Shown: piece by piece, positions 31,944 to 43,739 of the stretch | How positions within the stretch are numbered: position 1 is the stretch's first letter | Layout: each line of letters opens with the position of its first letter | NCBI RefSeq assembly: GCF_040712315.1 | Contig: NC_134013.1 | Location: 33,391,001 to 33,455,000 of the forward strand | Direction of reading: 5' to 3' | Origin: Castanea sativa | Taxonomy: Eukaryota; Streptophyta; Magnoliopsida; Fagales; Fagaceae | DNA: 64,000 bases | Position numbers and translations under genes: made by a program | Notes under the pieces: generated by a model | The model's database searches: none | Told to the model about the DNA's origin: nothing | Seen by the model: the letters and a program-made list of their open reading frames with translations, nothing else

Positions 31944-34900
31944 AATCTTTACAAAATAAGCTCAGCACTTACCTTAAGAAAGAGTATGCAAACTAAAATT
32001 CACCCTTGGTCCACCAAAATGGTCTAAGTTCTACATTTATTTTTTTGGTTTTCCAGCTCCGTCCACAGTGATGACCTATCTTGATTGCACACTCTTTCTT
32101 AAATTAAATGCCACACTAATAAACTAGTTGTAATCGATTGTAATCTTATCATTGACAATCTCTTTGTTCATGACACTTACGCAGGAAGCTCCTGATCTCC
32201 AAATACAAGAGCCTTATGTCTGGCATAATCTATGATAACTCACATTAGTCATAACAGGGAATAGATATGCTCTATCTAACCTTACAAAAAAGAAACTTAT
32301 GAGAGAAGCAAGCATTAAATTTTGGAAGCCTGTGGATTTATGTCTTATGCAGTGTGTGTGCAGAGGAAGGGAAACTCCCATAGTTTTGGAGTAGAAGCAT
32401 TTGTTCCTTCATTTTCCTTATGGTTGGATGCACACTAGAGTTTGTGGAGATTTGGATCTTAGGAATTAGTCTTTTTTCTATTTACATGTTGTTTTATCCT
32501 GTACATATTCCCTTTACTAGGGTAGCACTCCATTTATATACATACATGTGCATGCATGCGTGTGTGTATGTGTGTAATGCCTGCATTCTCATTCTTGCAA
32601 AATAATCTCTGGCCATGCTGATAGCTCACCACATTGTTCCCCTATATGGCATGCCTAAACAATCCTAAAAGCATCAATTGCATTATGTCAGCATTCTTTT
32701 AAAAAACTCATCTAACCTCTTTATATTTCACCTCCAAATGGCGCAACACTATTGAAGTGTCAGTAGATTTTATCCATTTAGTGACTATATGTATATTACC
32801 AAATTCCCTGGGACCATCTTCAGCTTGGAAATAATCTCCACATTTTACCATCTGCACATAAAATTTAAACTCAGAAAAGCACCTGAAAAATAAGAATGAG
32901 ATAAGATATGTAAATTTATATTTAGCCACCTCAAAGTTAATAACAGCAATATATTCATTGGAAAACATACAAAGGATTCTTCAGGTGTTAATTAACCAAA
33001 AGATGCTTGCTTGCCTCTACTTGTGCAGTTAATGGGTTCAGAGAAAGTTATGTATCATAGGTCAGAAAATGGTACCTTTTGAATAACCATAGTTCAAATG
33101 GGGATGTAGATGCTAAAAATTGGAAGAGAAGCCTGAGGTAATGTGATGGTATAGGGGATTCACAAATCCTCCACATAAAGTAGAAAACATTCGAGTTAGT
33201 GTTCAGAGATGGAGGTAACATCAATGGGGTCTGGTTGATACAGCTGAGTAAGGGTTTATTGAGATTGATAGCCTTCGAGAAGGAAGGGGCAAGGTGACTA
33301 GCTCAAGTGGTGGAGAGTTTTCTATGATATTTTTATGAATATTTCTACATGAAAAATAAGTTTCTAGAGCCTTTAAATTGGCCTCCCATGTGTAATAAAA
33401 TCAATAAAAAATATATCAGTGCAATTTGTTCTGTGAGGCTCTTTAATGAATTTAAGAGTTTGCATTTAGCAAGAACAAGATCTAACTCTTTCACCCTTCC
33501 CATTTTCATTGTAAATATACCCATCAACTAACACAGATGATGTTACTAATCCTTCATATGATATTTGATATTTCACAACAAATTTATTTAGTTGCAACAG
33601 GCATGCCTTGGATAAGAAGGCAAGATCTAAATATGAAAGATCTTCATTTGAAACAGTAATTTACAAATCCAATTAAAACTCTGAAACCTTTTTGATGGAC
33701 TACTTATCCAGGTATTATGGACCCCAGTTGCACTGATAAAAAATCCTGGAAATTACAAAAAATTACCTTAAACTCTACACAGTGAAGTACCTTGTAATTG
33801 TCGACTAACCTAGTCAACATCACAACCACAGGGCAACGGTACTGCATTACCATCTCCCAGAAATCCTCATAAGTTTGTGGCAATGGACCTTGTGTGGCAA
33901 TAAACTGAGAAATGTTTTTGGAGGAAGAGGTCTGCAATTAAGAGAAATATTGAAGGGTCAAACCAAGAACATCCAAACTCCATATAAACTCCTAACAGGC
34001 ATTACCAGCTAAACATTATTATATTAGTTTCTACCGTGATGAGGCTCGCATTGATGTAGCCCCTTGCTGCCGGTCTGTAATCCTTACATGAGTTAAGAAC
34101 AACCCTATTCTTGTCAACTGAAATCAACAAAAATACAGTAATCTGGTCACTCTTATATTTGCCCTTCAAACCTAGCATGTGAATATAGAGATATGAGCAA
34201 CATTATTTGAAAACAACGACATATACATGGTATGACATCTGAATAGCGATTTTTGCTCAAATTGACACTATCAAGAGCCACGGTACAGCTTCTCCTCTTC
34301 TCAGATGGTGTTATTCTGTTGGCCTGGAATCACATATAACAAAACTTAGTACTGTAATTGAAAGAAACATTATTAAAACAAAGAACTATTTGGATTACAT
34401 GGTGTGTGCAAACTAATCCTAACTAATTACAATGTGAAATTCAACAAATCTAGGAAATCTAAATCCCATATAACACAGCTTAGTACTGCAATTAAAAGAA
34501 ACATTATTAAAACAAAGAACTATTTGGATTACCTTGTGTGTACAAACTAATCCTAACTAATTACAATATGAAATTCAACAAATCTAGGAAATCTAAAAAG
34601 GATAGAAAAGCAATGTTGCCTAACGCATTAATCCAATCATACAAAGATTGTAAATAGAATTGTTTGAAAACATGAATAAGATTTTCAACAAATCTAAAGT
34701 CCTACTACTCCTTTCTCGCCATATAGTCCACAAAATGCATAAAGGAGCAGGCTTTAAAACTTTTAAGCCCCCTATAATAATGGAACCTTCCTTGCAAATA
34801 AGCCAGCTTTTGAACTACAGTCGTCTTTGGCATATCCCAAGCTACTCTAAATAAAGCAAACGCAAGATACCACAGATCTCTAGCCACAGAACAATTAAGA

Positions 34901-35602
34901 AAAAGATGCTCCGCCTTATCTTCACTATTCTTGCACATGCAACACGAGTCCAAAATCACCATGAGCTGCTCTCACAAATTATCAACAGTCAAGATCTTAC
35001 ATAAAGTTGTTGCCCATTTGAAGAAAGATACCTTATGAGGCACCATAGTCCTAGCTCCCCACATGCTTCGCCAAGGAAAAAAAAAAAAAAAACACCCTTT
35101 GAACCCCTCAAGATGTCATACTAGAATTTAAATCCCAATTTTCCATCCTTGGTTAAACTCCAAGATATCCAATCCTCACCTTGAATAAAAGAGAAATTAG
35201 AGTACCCAATAAAAAAATAAAAAGAATAAATTGTCTCTATACATAAGAGCTAACAAACTCTCACAATAAATTGTCTCCCATCACAACATGAGATTCATTA
35301 AGATTCATGTCTTTTTATTTTAAGGTTTGATAATCCCAACAAGAAACACATTACTAATGTTATTATTATCATTTGGGTTTCCGAAAGTGCAAGCGGAACA
35401 TTATATTTAAACGAAAATGAAAGTATTGGCGGTGAACCTGCAAGTGAGCGAATTCCTGGGTGATGGTGTGAGGGATGTGGAGCTTTTCGCGGAAGAAGGA
35501 GAGAGCTTCGGAGCATTGCTTGAACTGATCGGGTGTCAGAGAAAGTGTCGGAGGGGAATCCGGCGAGAATTTGGAAGAGGAGGAGGAGGCAGCAGCGGCC
35601 AT
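27530..35602 (-). CDS. PTP1: Protein tyrosine phosphatase, PTP1 type, eight exons
   Basis: Cytosolic phosphotyrosine phosphatase; Arabidopsis PTP1 acts on MAP kinases such as MPK3/MPK6. CDS exons (minus, high to low): 35602-35438, 34323-34227, 34117-34035, 33931-33791, 32851-32717, 28633-28485, 28389-28248, 27643-27530. All introns are GT..AG and phases join to 341 codons plus TGA, close to Arabidopsis (340). Start is [12 protein letters not shown]. Visible motifs: KNRYSDVIP with Tyr82, FIATQGPLP, the WPD loop (W223-P224-D225), the catalytic [10 protein letters not shown] with Cys256 and Arg262 split by the exon 6/7 intron, and the Q-loop QTPDQ (302-306). The last exon could instead be spliced at AAATG/GTATGT, so the final residues are uncertain. 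Intron 5 is 4.1 kb. Intron 1 holds a LINE piece and a tandem repeat. A shuffled partial copy lies at 52.3-54.8 kb. Confidence 0.92.
27729..29537 (+). repeat. Four long G homopolymers in phosphatase introns
   Basis: G runs at 27,729-27,747 (19), 29,106-29,124 (19), 29,320-29,333 (14) and 29,525-29,537 (13), each preceded by GA-rich sequence. They lie in introns 7 and 5, on the template strand of the gene. A matching C20 run is at 51,663-51,682, outside the gene. Confidence 0.85.
31886..31940 (+). repeat. (AT)n microsatellite in intron 5
   Basis: About 27 AT dinucleotides with one C interruption near 31,914. Confidence 0.95.
34332..34599 (+). repeat. About 133-bp tandem duplication in intron 1 of the phosphatase gene
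   Basis: The segment from CATATAACAAAACTTAGTAC through AGGAAATCTAAA is repeated immediately (34,332-34,466 and 34,467-34,599) with few mismatches. It starts just 9 bp upstream, in gene sense, of the exon 2 acceptor. Confidence 0.9.
34670..35215 (-). pseudogene. LINE remnant (zf-RVT domain) in intron 1
   Basis: Minus-strand translation includes [17 protein letters not shown], then [20 protein letters not shown] and [16 protein letters not shown]. This is the C-x2-C...H-x3-C zinc-binding segment near the C-terminus of plant LINE reverse transcriptases. A T-run (A-run on the plus strand at about 35,077-35,094) interrupts it. In the same orientation as the host gene and inactive. Confidence 0.75.
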
Positions 35603-35800
35603 GCCTGATCTTCTCCGCTGCTTCTGGTGGCCGCGCCTTGAAATGCGGTTCCCCAGTTCAGTGTTTTTCTTGTTAATTTGTAGTAATTGTATATTGTAAT
35701 GACACTCTCTCTCTCTCTCCGGTTTGAATGGGCGATTCGGTTTGGAATTGGAGGGTTCTACATTTATGCCCCAAACGGATTTTGATTGGGTAGTTGGTTT
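35603..35800 (-). promoter_or_regulatory. 5' UTR and proximal promoter of the PTP1-type gene
   Basis: Upstream of the ATG the minus strand has a GC-rich stretch, then a (GA)n tract at 35,705-35,720 and a CCAAT motif at about 35,784-35,788. No clear TATA box. GA tracts and CCAAT are common in plant housekeeping promoters; transcription start not determinable. Confidence 0.45.
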
Positions 35801-36104
35801 ACGTCTTTTTTTGGGTTAGGTTGAGTTGGCAAGATTTTTTCTTTTATTTGATAAAGAGTTGGCAAGAGTTTGAGTGTTCTCTTACCCATTCTCTGTTACA
35901 CAATTTTTTTTTTTAATTATTATTTGAGAAACATACATATATGAAAAGGAGATGAGATAAATAAATACACTTACACGCCAATATCAAAATTTAAAACTGC
36001 ATGCGGCAGTGAGTGTCGCGGAGCAAATAATAAACCCTTTCTCAATATCACACAAATTCGTGGCACTTTACTCTAAATAAATAAAAAGTCGATATTTTAG
36101 GATT
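35801..36104. other. Intergenic AT-rich DNA, nothing recognised
   Basis: No domain or transposon end was identified before the 9-bp TSD at 36,105. Confidence 0.5.
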
Positions 36105-36180
36105 AAAAATTGTGGGTCCGGCTTATCTCCAGTAAAAATTTAACAGGATATCTCTTTTTATTTTAAATTATTAGAAATAC

Positions 36181-36352
36181 TGAATGATTGTATTGTATTT
36201 CTCAAGTAATAGAATATACATGAGTGCCTTTATATAGAAGGCAGAGTGTACAGTACAAGTAAGTGTGCTATATATATTTTTTATGATAGTAAATGTGCAA
36301 TACAAGTAAACAAGGTGGGCCTAAAGCCCACATACCCTAATACACGTTAACA
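36181..36352 (-). mobile_element. LTR-like fragment with polypurine tract (possibly copia)
   Basis: On the minus strand CTTGAGTTTGAGGGGGC, a polypurine-tract-like string, is followed by TGTTAACGTGTATTAGGG and, 172 bp on, by CAATCATTCA. TG..CA ends fit a 3' LTR. No second LTR or coding domain is visible nearby. Confidence 0.4.
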
Positions 36353-37199
36353 GCCCCCTCAAACTCAAGGTAGATATGAGACCAACTTGAGGTAGATATA
36401 TGAAAATGTATTTAAGTTTCTTTGGAGAAGAAAAAAAAGACAAATGTATCTTATGAAAATCTTTTGTCAGCAACTATAGTGGATTCACTTATGTCAAATG
36501 TTCAGTTAGATATATTTACCTCTTTGTCAATATACTTTTTAGCTCAGTAAAAAAATTTCATTAATGTTGGAAGTCTCTTCATGGATAACATAGTTCAAGG
36601 ATATAGAGAATGAAAATTACAAAATTGTTGGATTAATCCAGCTATGGTGTACAAGCATATTTGAGGTATTTTAAAGCTCTAACAAAAACATTTGATAGAA
36701 TAGTTCTTGGAACAGTCTTAATGGTAAGCTGTAGCTACAGCATTGCAGCAGCTACAACACTTGCACCAGTTATGCAACAACTATAGCACTGCACCAATTA
36801 TGCAGCAACTACAACACTGCACTAGGCCCCTATTAGAGATTTTATAACAATAACAACATAGATTAATATATATATATATATATATATACACACTTTTTTT
36901 CCTCCAGGCCAATAGCACAACAACATACTATTCGTCCTTAAAAAAGATACTATTCTTCTAATTTGCACAGATTGTTTGCTACAAAGTAGCAATAAAGATA
37001 AGGAAGAACTTTGACCATTACAAACTCTGGGCTCCAACAAAATAGCATGAAATGTGAGTTCCACAATTACAATCTTCAAGATCCAACCAAAAAAAAAAAA
37101 AAAAAACCTAAAACAAAACATAAACTATGAGCTCTAACAATTACAAACTTTGAGCTCCAAAAAGTAGCATTGTTAACTTCAACAATTAAAAACATTGGT

Positions 37200-38165
37200 T
37201 ATTTACAATTGTAGAGAGGGAAAATTCCCGACCTATCACAAGCTGACACATCATACTACCAAGTCCACAAAATACAACCAATTACGAAGCGCCACGTACT
37301 GCTGCTAGGTTTTGCCATCACTATTCAGAAACCAATAGAAGTTTGCCAAGTGTCATTGAAATAAAGGCATGAAACTGCATCAGCATGCGTAAGCAATGAC
37401 ACAAACAGCCCTACACGTGTAAGCGATGATACAAGCGATCCAGCACGTGTAAGCGATGACATAAGCGGACCAATCAGGCTGTGACAAGTGTCACCAATCA
37501 GACTCTGCCACGTGTCGCTCACCCACCCCTAAACTCCTATAAATAGAAGCCTTCCTAAGACATTGAAGGAGGACAAAAGAAAAGAAGATATCTTGAGTTT
37601 AGAAATCTAGAAGCTCTGCCGGAATCAAACCCCAAAGCCTCCAAGAATTTCAAAAACTTCAACCTCGAATACAGACAATATTCGAAGCAAAATCATCCAA
37701 ACTACTTGTCCAGATCTCAAAGGTCACTAGAATCAAGCTCAAAAGCCTCCAGAAACCTCAATGAGCCACAAATCAGTGAAGCTCTAAGGATTCTAGCCTC
37801 TAAAGCTTTGAAGAAATTCCACCACAAACCTTCAGAAAAGAAGAACGCATGAAGAACACGAAGAACACATGAAGAACATGAAGAACAAAGAATTCCTAAC
37901 AAGCTCATAGCCAGAGATTCATTGTAATTCTGTTTCAAAGATCTTCGATCCATTCTTCAGCTAAATTGAAGTATATTCGGTGTTTAAATCAAAATCACAT
38001 TACCACAATTTCAATCAACAAATCTTTTAAGGAAATCGAATCAGAGGATCACTCTTTTGTAATTACAGAGAAGTGTACCACATATTCATCAATACAAATT
38101 CGCATTTGTGAAACTATTTTACTTGTTTGATTTATTTCGAACTAAGAATTTAGTCGTCTACAACA
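37200..38165 (+). promoter_or_regulatory. Promoter-like block with three CGTGTAAGCGATGA repeats and a TATA box
   Basis: Three roughly 33-bp repeats (CGTAAGCAATGACA, CGTGTAAGCGATGA, CGTGTAAGCGATGA) lie at about 37,385-37,460. CACGTG-type cores follow at 37,508, then CCTATAAATAGAAGCC with TATAAATA at 37,538-37,545. The layout resembles an LTR U3 or a pararetrovirus-type promoter, followed by a leader-like A-rich stretch. No open reading frame of note follows. Identity is not established. Confidence 0.35.
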
Positions 38166-39088
38166 ATCATTCAAAACTAAGAATTCATTGCTCCATTCAA
38201 AGATAGGTAGAAAAAGCTTCAATTCTACCAGTTGTAGACTTTGTAAACAATGAACTGATATCATCCCCTTCAAGATCACTAGGATTTTTAGAACATGGAA
38301 AAGGAATATGAGGATTTGTCATTCCTACTTGACACATTACAACTATTAGCCTACTTGACACATTACAACTATTAGCCAAATATTAACTATTAGAAAATCC
38401 ACATAAGTCTCTTGAAAATTCTCCATTTTTTTCCCTAAATTTATTAACAATGACAAAAAAAACCCACAGATTTAATAATATTTAGCCTAAATTTAATCTT
38501 TTAATTATTTTGACATCTCATACACATAGGATTGAATAAGAAATCAAAAGTAAAGATGGAAATACCTTCTCTGATACTCAAATGGTTTGGAAAGAAATTT
38601 TTTCTTCTTCTTCACTCTTTTTTCTATAGATTATACCAAATAGTTTGAAAATCTGATTTGGCAGAAAATCTGATTTGGCAGACTGGAAAAAATAAAAATA
38701 AATAAAAAGAGAGGGAGAACTTGGGCAGAAAAACATATTTTTCTTAATCCTAGTTTTCTATTTTGGCGCTGAGTTTTAAATTTTAAGAGTTAATGAGCAT
38801 TCTTCCTCTCACTAGTGTGCTGTGAAGAGGATGATGTTGCTGTGCTGTGAAGAAAACAGTGTGTTGATTAAAATTTAAACATTAATGGTCACAGTAGCAA
38901 AAAACGTTAGAAGCAGCGTTAATCTCATGGGTGGGCTCTGTTAGTTTTTGCTTGAAATTTAATGAGGTGGCATTGGGTTTTAATCTCTACCGTTAATTTA
39001 GTAATGGGTGATGTGACAGCTTTTGTTTAAAACAAAAGGAGATATCCTGTTAAATTTTTACCGGAGGTAAGCTAGACCCAAAAATTGT

Positions 39089-39878
39089 GTACAAGTGAGT
39101 ATCCATTGGAAACAAGGGTGATAGGAACATATTGTGACATTTTTGTTGTATACTTGCCTTTCACATCTTTAATTTGAAAAAAAAAAAAACACTAACTATT
39201 ATTGCATACATATTGTATTACACACTCTGGTTGAAATTGTGTTTTGAAAACATAATTTCAATTATAATTGTGAAATGATAAAATTGTGCAATTTTAACTT
39301 AAATCATGTTTTGTGTGTATTGTAATGTGTATAACTATCATCACTTCTTTTTGCCACTTTCCAAAGAACCTAGGTATATTGTTATTTTCACGTTTCTTTT
39401 ATAATATATTAATCGGTTTTCTATTTTTAAAGAAAATTTAAACAATTAATCATCTCCTTCAAATAAGATCTTTGATTCTAAATTTGGTTATTGGTCATTT
39501 TTGTTCAGTAAATTTCATTTTTATATTTGTTGTCACTATTAGGTCTTTTTAATAGCAACTTTTTTAGCATAATGGAAGAACTAGCAATGATAGAAAATGT
39601 GAACTTATAGGATTAATATGACAAAAACAAAACTTAGGGAACTAGAATGACAATTGACCATGCTTAACGATGTAATTTGTACATTTACAAAAAAAAGAAA
39701 AAAAAAGAAAAAAAGAAGAAGCTTAGTTTGGCTCATACTGGGACAATGGTTTCAGAGGCTAAAACTTTCACCATATATTTATCATTCTTCTCTGGAAAAT
39801 CATGATTTAGAGGGAATATTTTAGCCTTATCTTAGTTCATTGGATCAATGACGAGCTTTAGAATATGTAAAATAGACC
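39089..39878. other. Intergenic DNA between the MULE-type element and gypsy element 2
   Basis: AT-rich with A-runs; no gene recognised. The last five bases AGACC (39,874-39,878) are the TSD of element 2. Confidence 0.6.
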
Positions 39879-40685
39879 TGTAAGGGCACGTTTTACTTGG
39901 AAAGTCCAAAGGTGAAAAGGACTAAAGCCCAAACAGTCCAAAATAATGAATTTGTAGAGAGTGGGCTAGAAATTAAACTCCAAAGTGTTGGACAGTAGTC
40001 ACAGTAGGCTAAATGACACTTGAAAGTAAGAATAAGCGGTTCAATACAAAGAAAATCCTCCTCGACAAAGTCCGAGGATGGTAGTTCTTATAGATTTCTC
40101 TCAGACTTAAGTACAATTACAATTCTTGAGTATACAATAATTTTTCCTTTTCTCTAGATTATCTGATGATCCCTTTGTAATGGGGAATTTCTTCTTTATA
40201 TTCACTTTCATCACTTCATCTCAACCCTCCACATGTAGATTAGATTGCTAGCTTTGATACTTGTCCCATTAGCACATTCTTGAAGTCTTAATGAGTAGCT
40301 ATAAGGCTGGAGGTTACTGTTCATGTATCACATCCACATTAATGTGGCCAGAGAGTTAGTTGCAGAGCATTCAATGCGATGGTAGCAGTTTTCCTCTTAG
40401 ATATTTCCTAGCTTTTCTTTGTCTTATTCCCTTCTGATGCTTATCCTTACCAACATGATCATTTTATGCATTGTCCTTTATGAAAGGCTGGATCACCGAC
40501 CCTTACTCTGCTTAGCTGAGGAGATGTTTCTCCTTGGACTTCATTCTCACTCCTTTACGACTAGACTTCTTTCATAGTTTACCAATTTGTACGCCCTCGT
40601 TGATGTCCACCTGTCTTTGGACAACTTAACGTCCTTGGACACGGCCCATGGCCCAATATTCTTGTATGGGCCTTTTATCCCTAAA
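39879..40685 (-). repeat. 3' LTR of element 2
   Basis: Starts TGTAAGGGCACG and ends CCCTAAA on the plus strand; the terminal CA of the partner LTR has become AA here. AAGGGGCTA on the minus strand just before it (40,686-40,694) is the polypurine-tract position. Plus-strand frame 40,694-41,026 is chance. Confidence 0.9.
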
Positions 40686-41029
40686 ATAGCCCCTTGAAAT
40701 TTCACTCTTTTGCTTATCAGGAAAAAAGGGGGATTTCGATATTTCAGCAATTATTCTGCTCTGCCCCTATGTCATCTCATTCTGTGCACGTGTCTTTTCA
40801 ATTGCCTAAAAGCACGCTTCTGACGCTTTGGCATCCAAGGCGTGTCTGCATTTATTTCTTACAGCGCCATGTTCCCCACGTTCTACGGTGTGATGGGAAT
40901 CCTATAGTGGGAAATATTTATGGGGATTTGGGCTGGAACTGTCCCGCGTACCTTTCCCAATCATATATAAATTGCTTGAAGCTTTCAGTCGTTTTACTTT
41001 TTATATCTTCAACTCTCAAGAACTAGTTC

Positions 41030-43727
41030 GAGGAGCTCTTCTTCTTTTCCGTAAGTTACCCTTAGCCTTTCTTTCTTTAAATTTAGAACATTTTTCTCCT
41101 CAGCCTTTCTAATTTCATCCCGTCTTCCCAATACCTTGAACCCTCTTTCAAATGGGTAGATTTGCTCATCTAGTAGACACCCCTGGGTATAGAGAACATT
41201 AGGGCTCGCTATTGTATTCCTCTTGGGGTTTCCATTAGGTATTGCCACCAGGGGGATTGGCACACATTGAGGCAAGAGGGTGAAGTGGTAATCCCTATGA
41301 TTGTCTTCATAGAGGGAGGGATGAGAATCCTCATGGATAGAGTAACTAGGGACTACCTTCTTACCTATAGGCTTTCCCCTACCCAGTGCGCCCCTAACAT
41401 GTTTAGGATTTTAGGTAGTGTAGATGCCCTCAATGAAGGGATGAATGTAAACCTTACCCACCACGATGTTAACTAGGTTTACAATCGTCACAAACTGATA
41501 GGTCAAGGGTACTACCTAAAGACTAGAGTCCCCGTGGTCAGACTCATATCGTGTCTCCTTAAGTCCAATAAGGATTTAGACAAAGATTTCTTAATCATCT
41601 CAAGAGAGTGCCATGATGGACTTCATTGCCCAACATAAGATGGGACACCAGGTGGGGTGCTTAGATCTAGGGTTATTAACTTGATAATGCCCCCTCTTTT
41701 ACTAACATTTTCTGCACTCACCTCTTTTGTTTTTGCTTATAAATTTACTCATATCTTACTGATATTTTTTTTCTAATTGTGTTTTTAATTTTGGCCAATT
41801 TGCAAATAAGTACTCTGCCATCCCGAACCTGAACCTTGTCAACAAGCCTGACTTGACAAAAATACTTCAATCCGAGGTCTTCGTCCATACTGATGGACAG
41901 CTAAGAGCGGCCCACCTCATCCTAGGCTACAACCCCATCTCGTCCAGCTTCCAGGCACCCAAGTATGTGATAAAGGTGAAAGACCCTTACCTACATCAAA
42001 TTAACATCGCAGTACTGGGCTTCACTGCTAACCCTGCTCCAGGAGGTGTTCTACAAGTGGAATTGCCTTCCCAACGTACCGCCGAGGAAGAAGCAACTCC
42101 TTCTCAACCAGCCCCCAGAAGAAGTAGTAAAAATAGTTGAAGTGTCAGACTCTGAGGACAAATTTGATGTTTTTAGCCAGCCTCACTCTCTAGAAGCCCC
42201 AGCTGGTGACTTTAGCCACCTTCTTCTAGCCCAAGTAAGCTGCACCCAAGAAGCTCCAAGTGTACTTGACACAATGGTACTCCAGCGCAAACCTAAGACA
42301 AGTATCCTTCAACTCATGGAGTCTACCACAAAGGGCACTGTGCCCAAGGTGGCTGCCCAGACTAAACCTCTTGCCTTTCCTTTTACCCACACCTCCTAAC
42401 CTGATCCTGAAGACAAAAAGAGAAAACAAGATCCAAAAGGCAAAGATGTGGTGGAGGAAGGAAGGGGCATCTCTTCCAAAGATGTTGAGCCCCAGAAAGG
42501 GGCCAAACTAGCCAGGACTGCTCAGACGAGGTCCTCGAGCGAAGGGCCCATTACAGAGAGGGGGCGTGATCGTCCCACCAAGGTTCCAGCCTAGAACCCC
42601 CCTCTAGTGTTAAACAGATCTCCTCTCCCTATGGATTCTTCCATCAGGGACTTCTAATAAGGAAAAGCTAGGTACATAGCAGACGCTTTGGAGCAGCCCC
42701 TACTACTGCCTGATGACATGGCCGACCTAAGGACCATGAAGAAACACGAGGTGTTTCTTACCTTAAAAAGAGACCTTGCGATGGTAAGTGTTCCCCCCTT
42801 TTCTCTTTTTTTGTTTTGTTTTTGTTTTAGTATTCCTACTGCTTTCTCTCATCATCTCATTATTGTTGCTGTTTTTTTTTAATGGTTGTTCAAGTTGCGT
42901 ACATGGCCGAGGAATTGGTGACCAATTCCCATAGGCAGATGAAGGATGAAGAGGCAAGGCGCATTGCAGTTATGGATGCCTTTACCCTGGCCGAGAAGAG
43001 GATCCAGGATCTGAACACAAAATTGACAGAGGCTGATAGGGAGAAGAAGAGCGTTGAAGTTGCTCTACAAGGGGCCAAAAGGCAAAAGTCGAGCAAAGAG
43101 TTAGCGTAAGCAACTCCGTCAAACTGAAGATTAGTTAACTACAGCTAGGGAGCAGATGGGGATCCTGAAGAAGAAGCTGAAGGAGGCAGAGAAAGCTACA
43201 GAAAAGGCCAAGCAGGAAAGGTATGATATCGGGGTGATAGAGACCGATGAGGCCCTTAGGGCTAAGGTTGCTGGGGTTTGTAGGACTTACTGTCTCCAAG
43301 TATGGAGGCATCGTCTGTCCTAAGGAGAGTAGAGAATTTCTACTACCCTCCAACCATCCAAGCTTCAGGCCCTTCAAGCTTCGAGGCCAATATTGCCCCC
43401 AAAGATCCAAGCCTTAGCCTGGAAATACCCGCTGAGGATCTTTCTTCTCCCAACAGTCCCCCAAAAAGGGCAAAACAAGCAGATGCAGCTAAAAAGAAGA
43501 AGGAAGTAGCCAAAGAGGCAGCCCCTGAAACCATAAAGCCTCCAGCTTCCCCCAAGGATTCCTCTGAGGCAAAGGTGGTCTCCCAAAGCCAAGAACTTGT
43601 TTTGGTAACATTCCCCATTCCTGCCAAGGAGGATTCCAAGAGTAAAGGTCCAGCATCTTCAACAACAGCACTTGCCAAATCCACCAAGGCCACAACAAAA
43701 GACAACCTCGTTCTCAATATTAAGTAG
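41030..43727 (+). pseudogene. Antisense multi-exon accessory gene of element 2, coiled-coil type
   Basis: Blocks in order: VVIPMIVFIEGGMRILMDRV...SPTQCAPNMFRILGSVDALN (41,267-41,473), which resembles the putative gypsy-type transposon domain (PF04195) by its L/C-x-PNxFRxLGSVDxL pattern; then an intron-like T-rich gap (about 41,690-41,800); NKYSAIPNLNLVNKP and DGQLRAAHLILGYNPISSSF (41,853-42,140); a Pro/Ser/Lys tail; DALEQPLLLPDDMADL (42,688) and KRDLAMV; an intron GTAAGT...T-run (42,783-42,890); and a coiled coil EEARRIAVMDAFTLAEKRIQ to about 43,109, ending with AGVCRTYC and a Lys/Pro-rich tail to 43,727. At least five stops or frameshifts. The function of the family is not known to me. It is a different protein from the PMD-like gene of element 1. 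Confidence 0.55.
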
Positions 43728-43739
43728 CTCTTCAAACAG

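Larger units (their letters stand above)
36114..39079. mobile_element. Mutator-like element with perfect 9-bp TSD and about 50-bp TIRs, non-autonomous
   Basis: Left end GGGTCCGGCTTATCTCCAGT and, reversed, right end GGGTCTAGCTTACCTCCGGT continue as inverted repeats for about 50 bp, sharing AAAAATTTAACAGGATATCT. Flanks are AAAAATTGT at 36,105-36,113 and 39,080-39,088, identical. TIR length and a 9-bp TSD identify a MULE-type insertion of 2,966 bp. No transposase is inside. The cargo is an LTR-like segment next to the left TIR, a CAGCTACAAC-rich stretch (about 36,730-36,820), and a promoter-like block at 37,200-38,165. It could be a gene- or TE-capturing MULE, or a simple element later invaded by others. 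Confidence 0.85.

Noticed and set aside
36181..38165. Complete copia element inside the MULE
   Set aside because: Only one LTR-like end and no gag, integrase, RT or RNase H coding sequence could be read.
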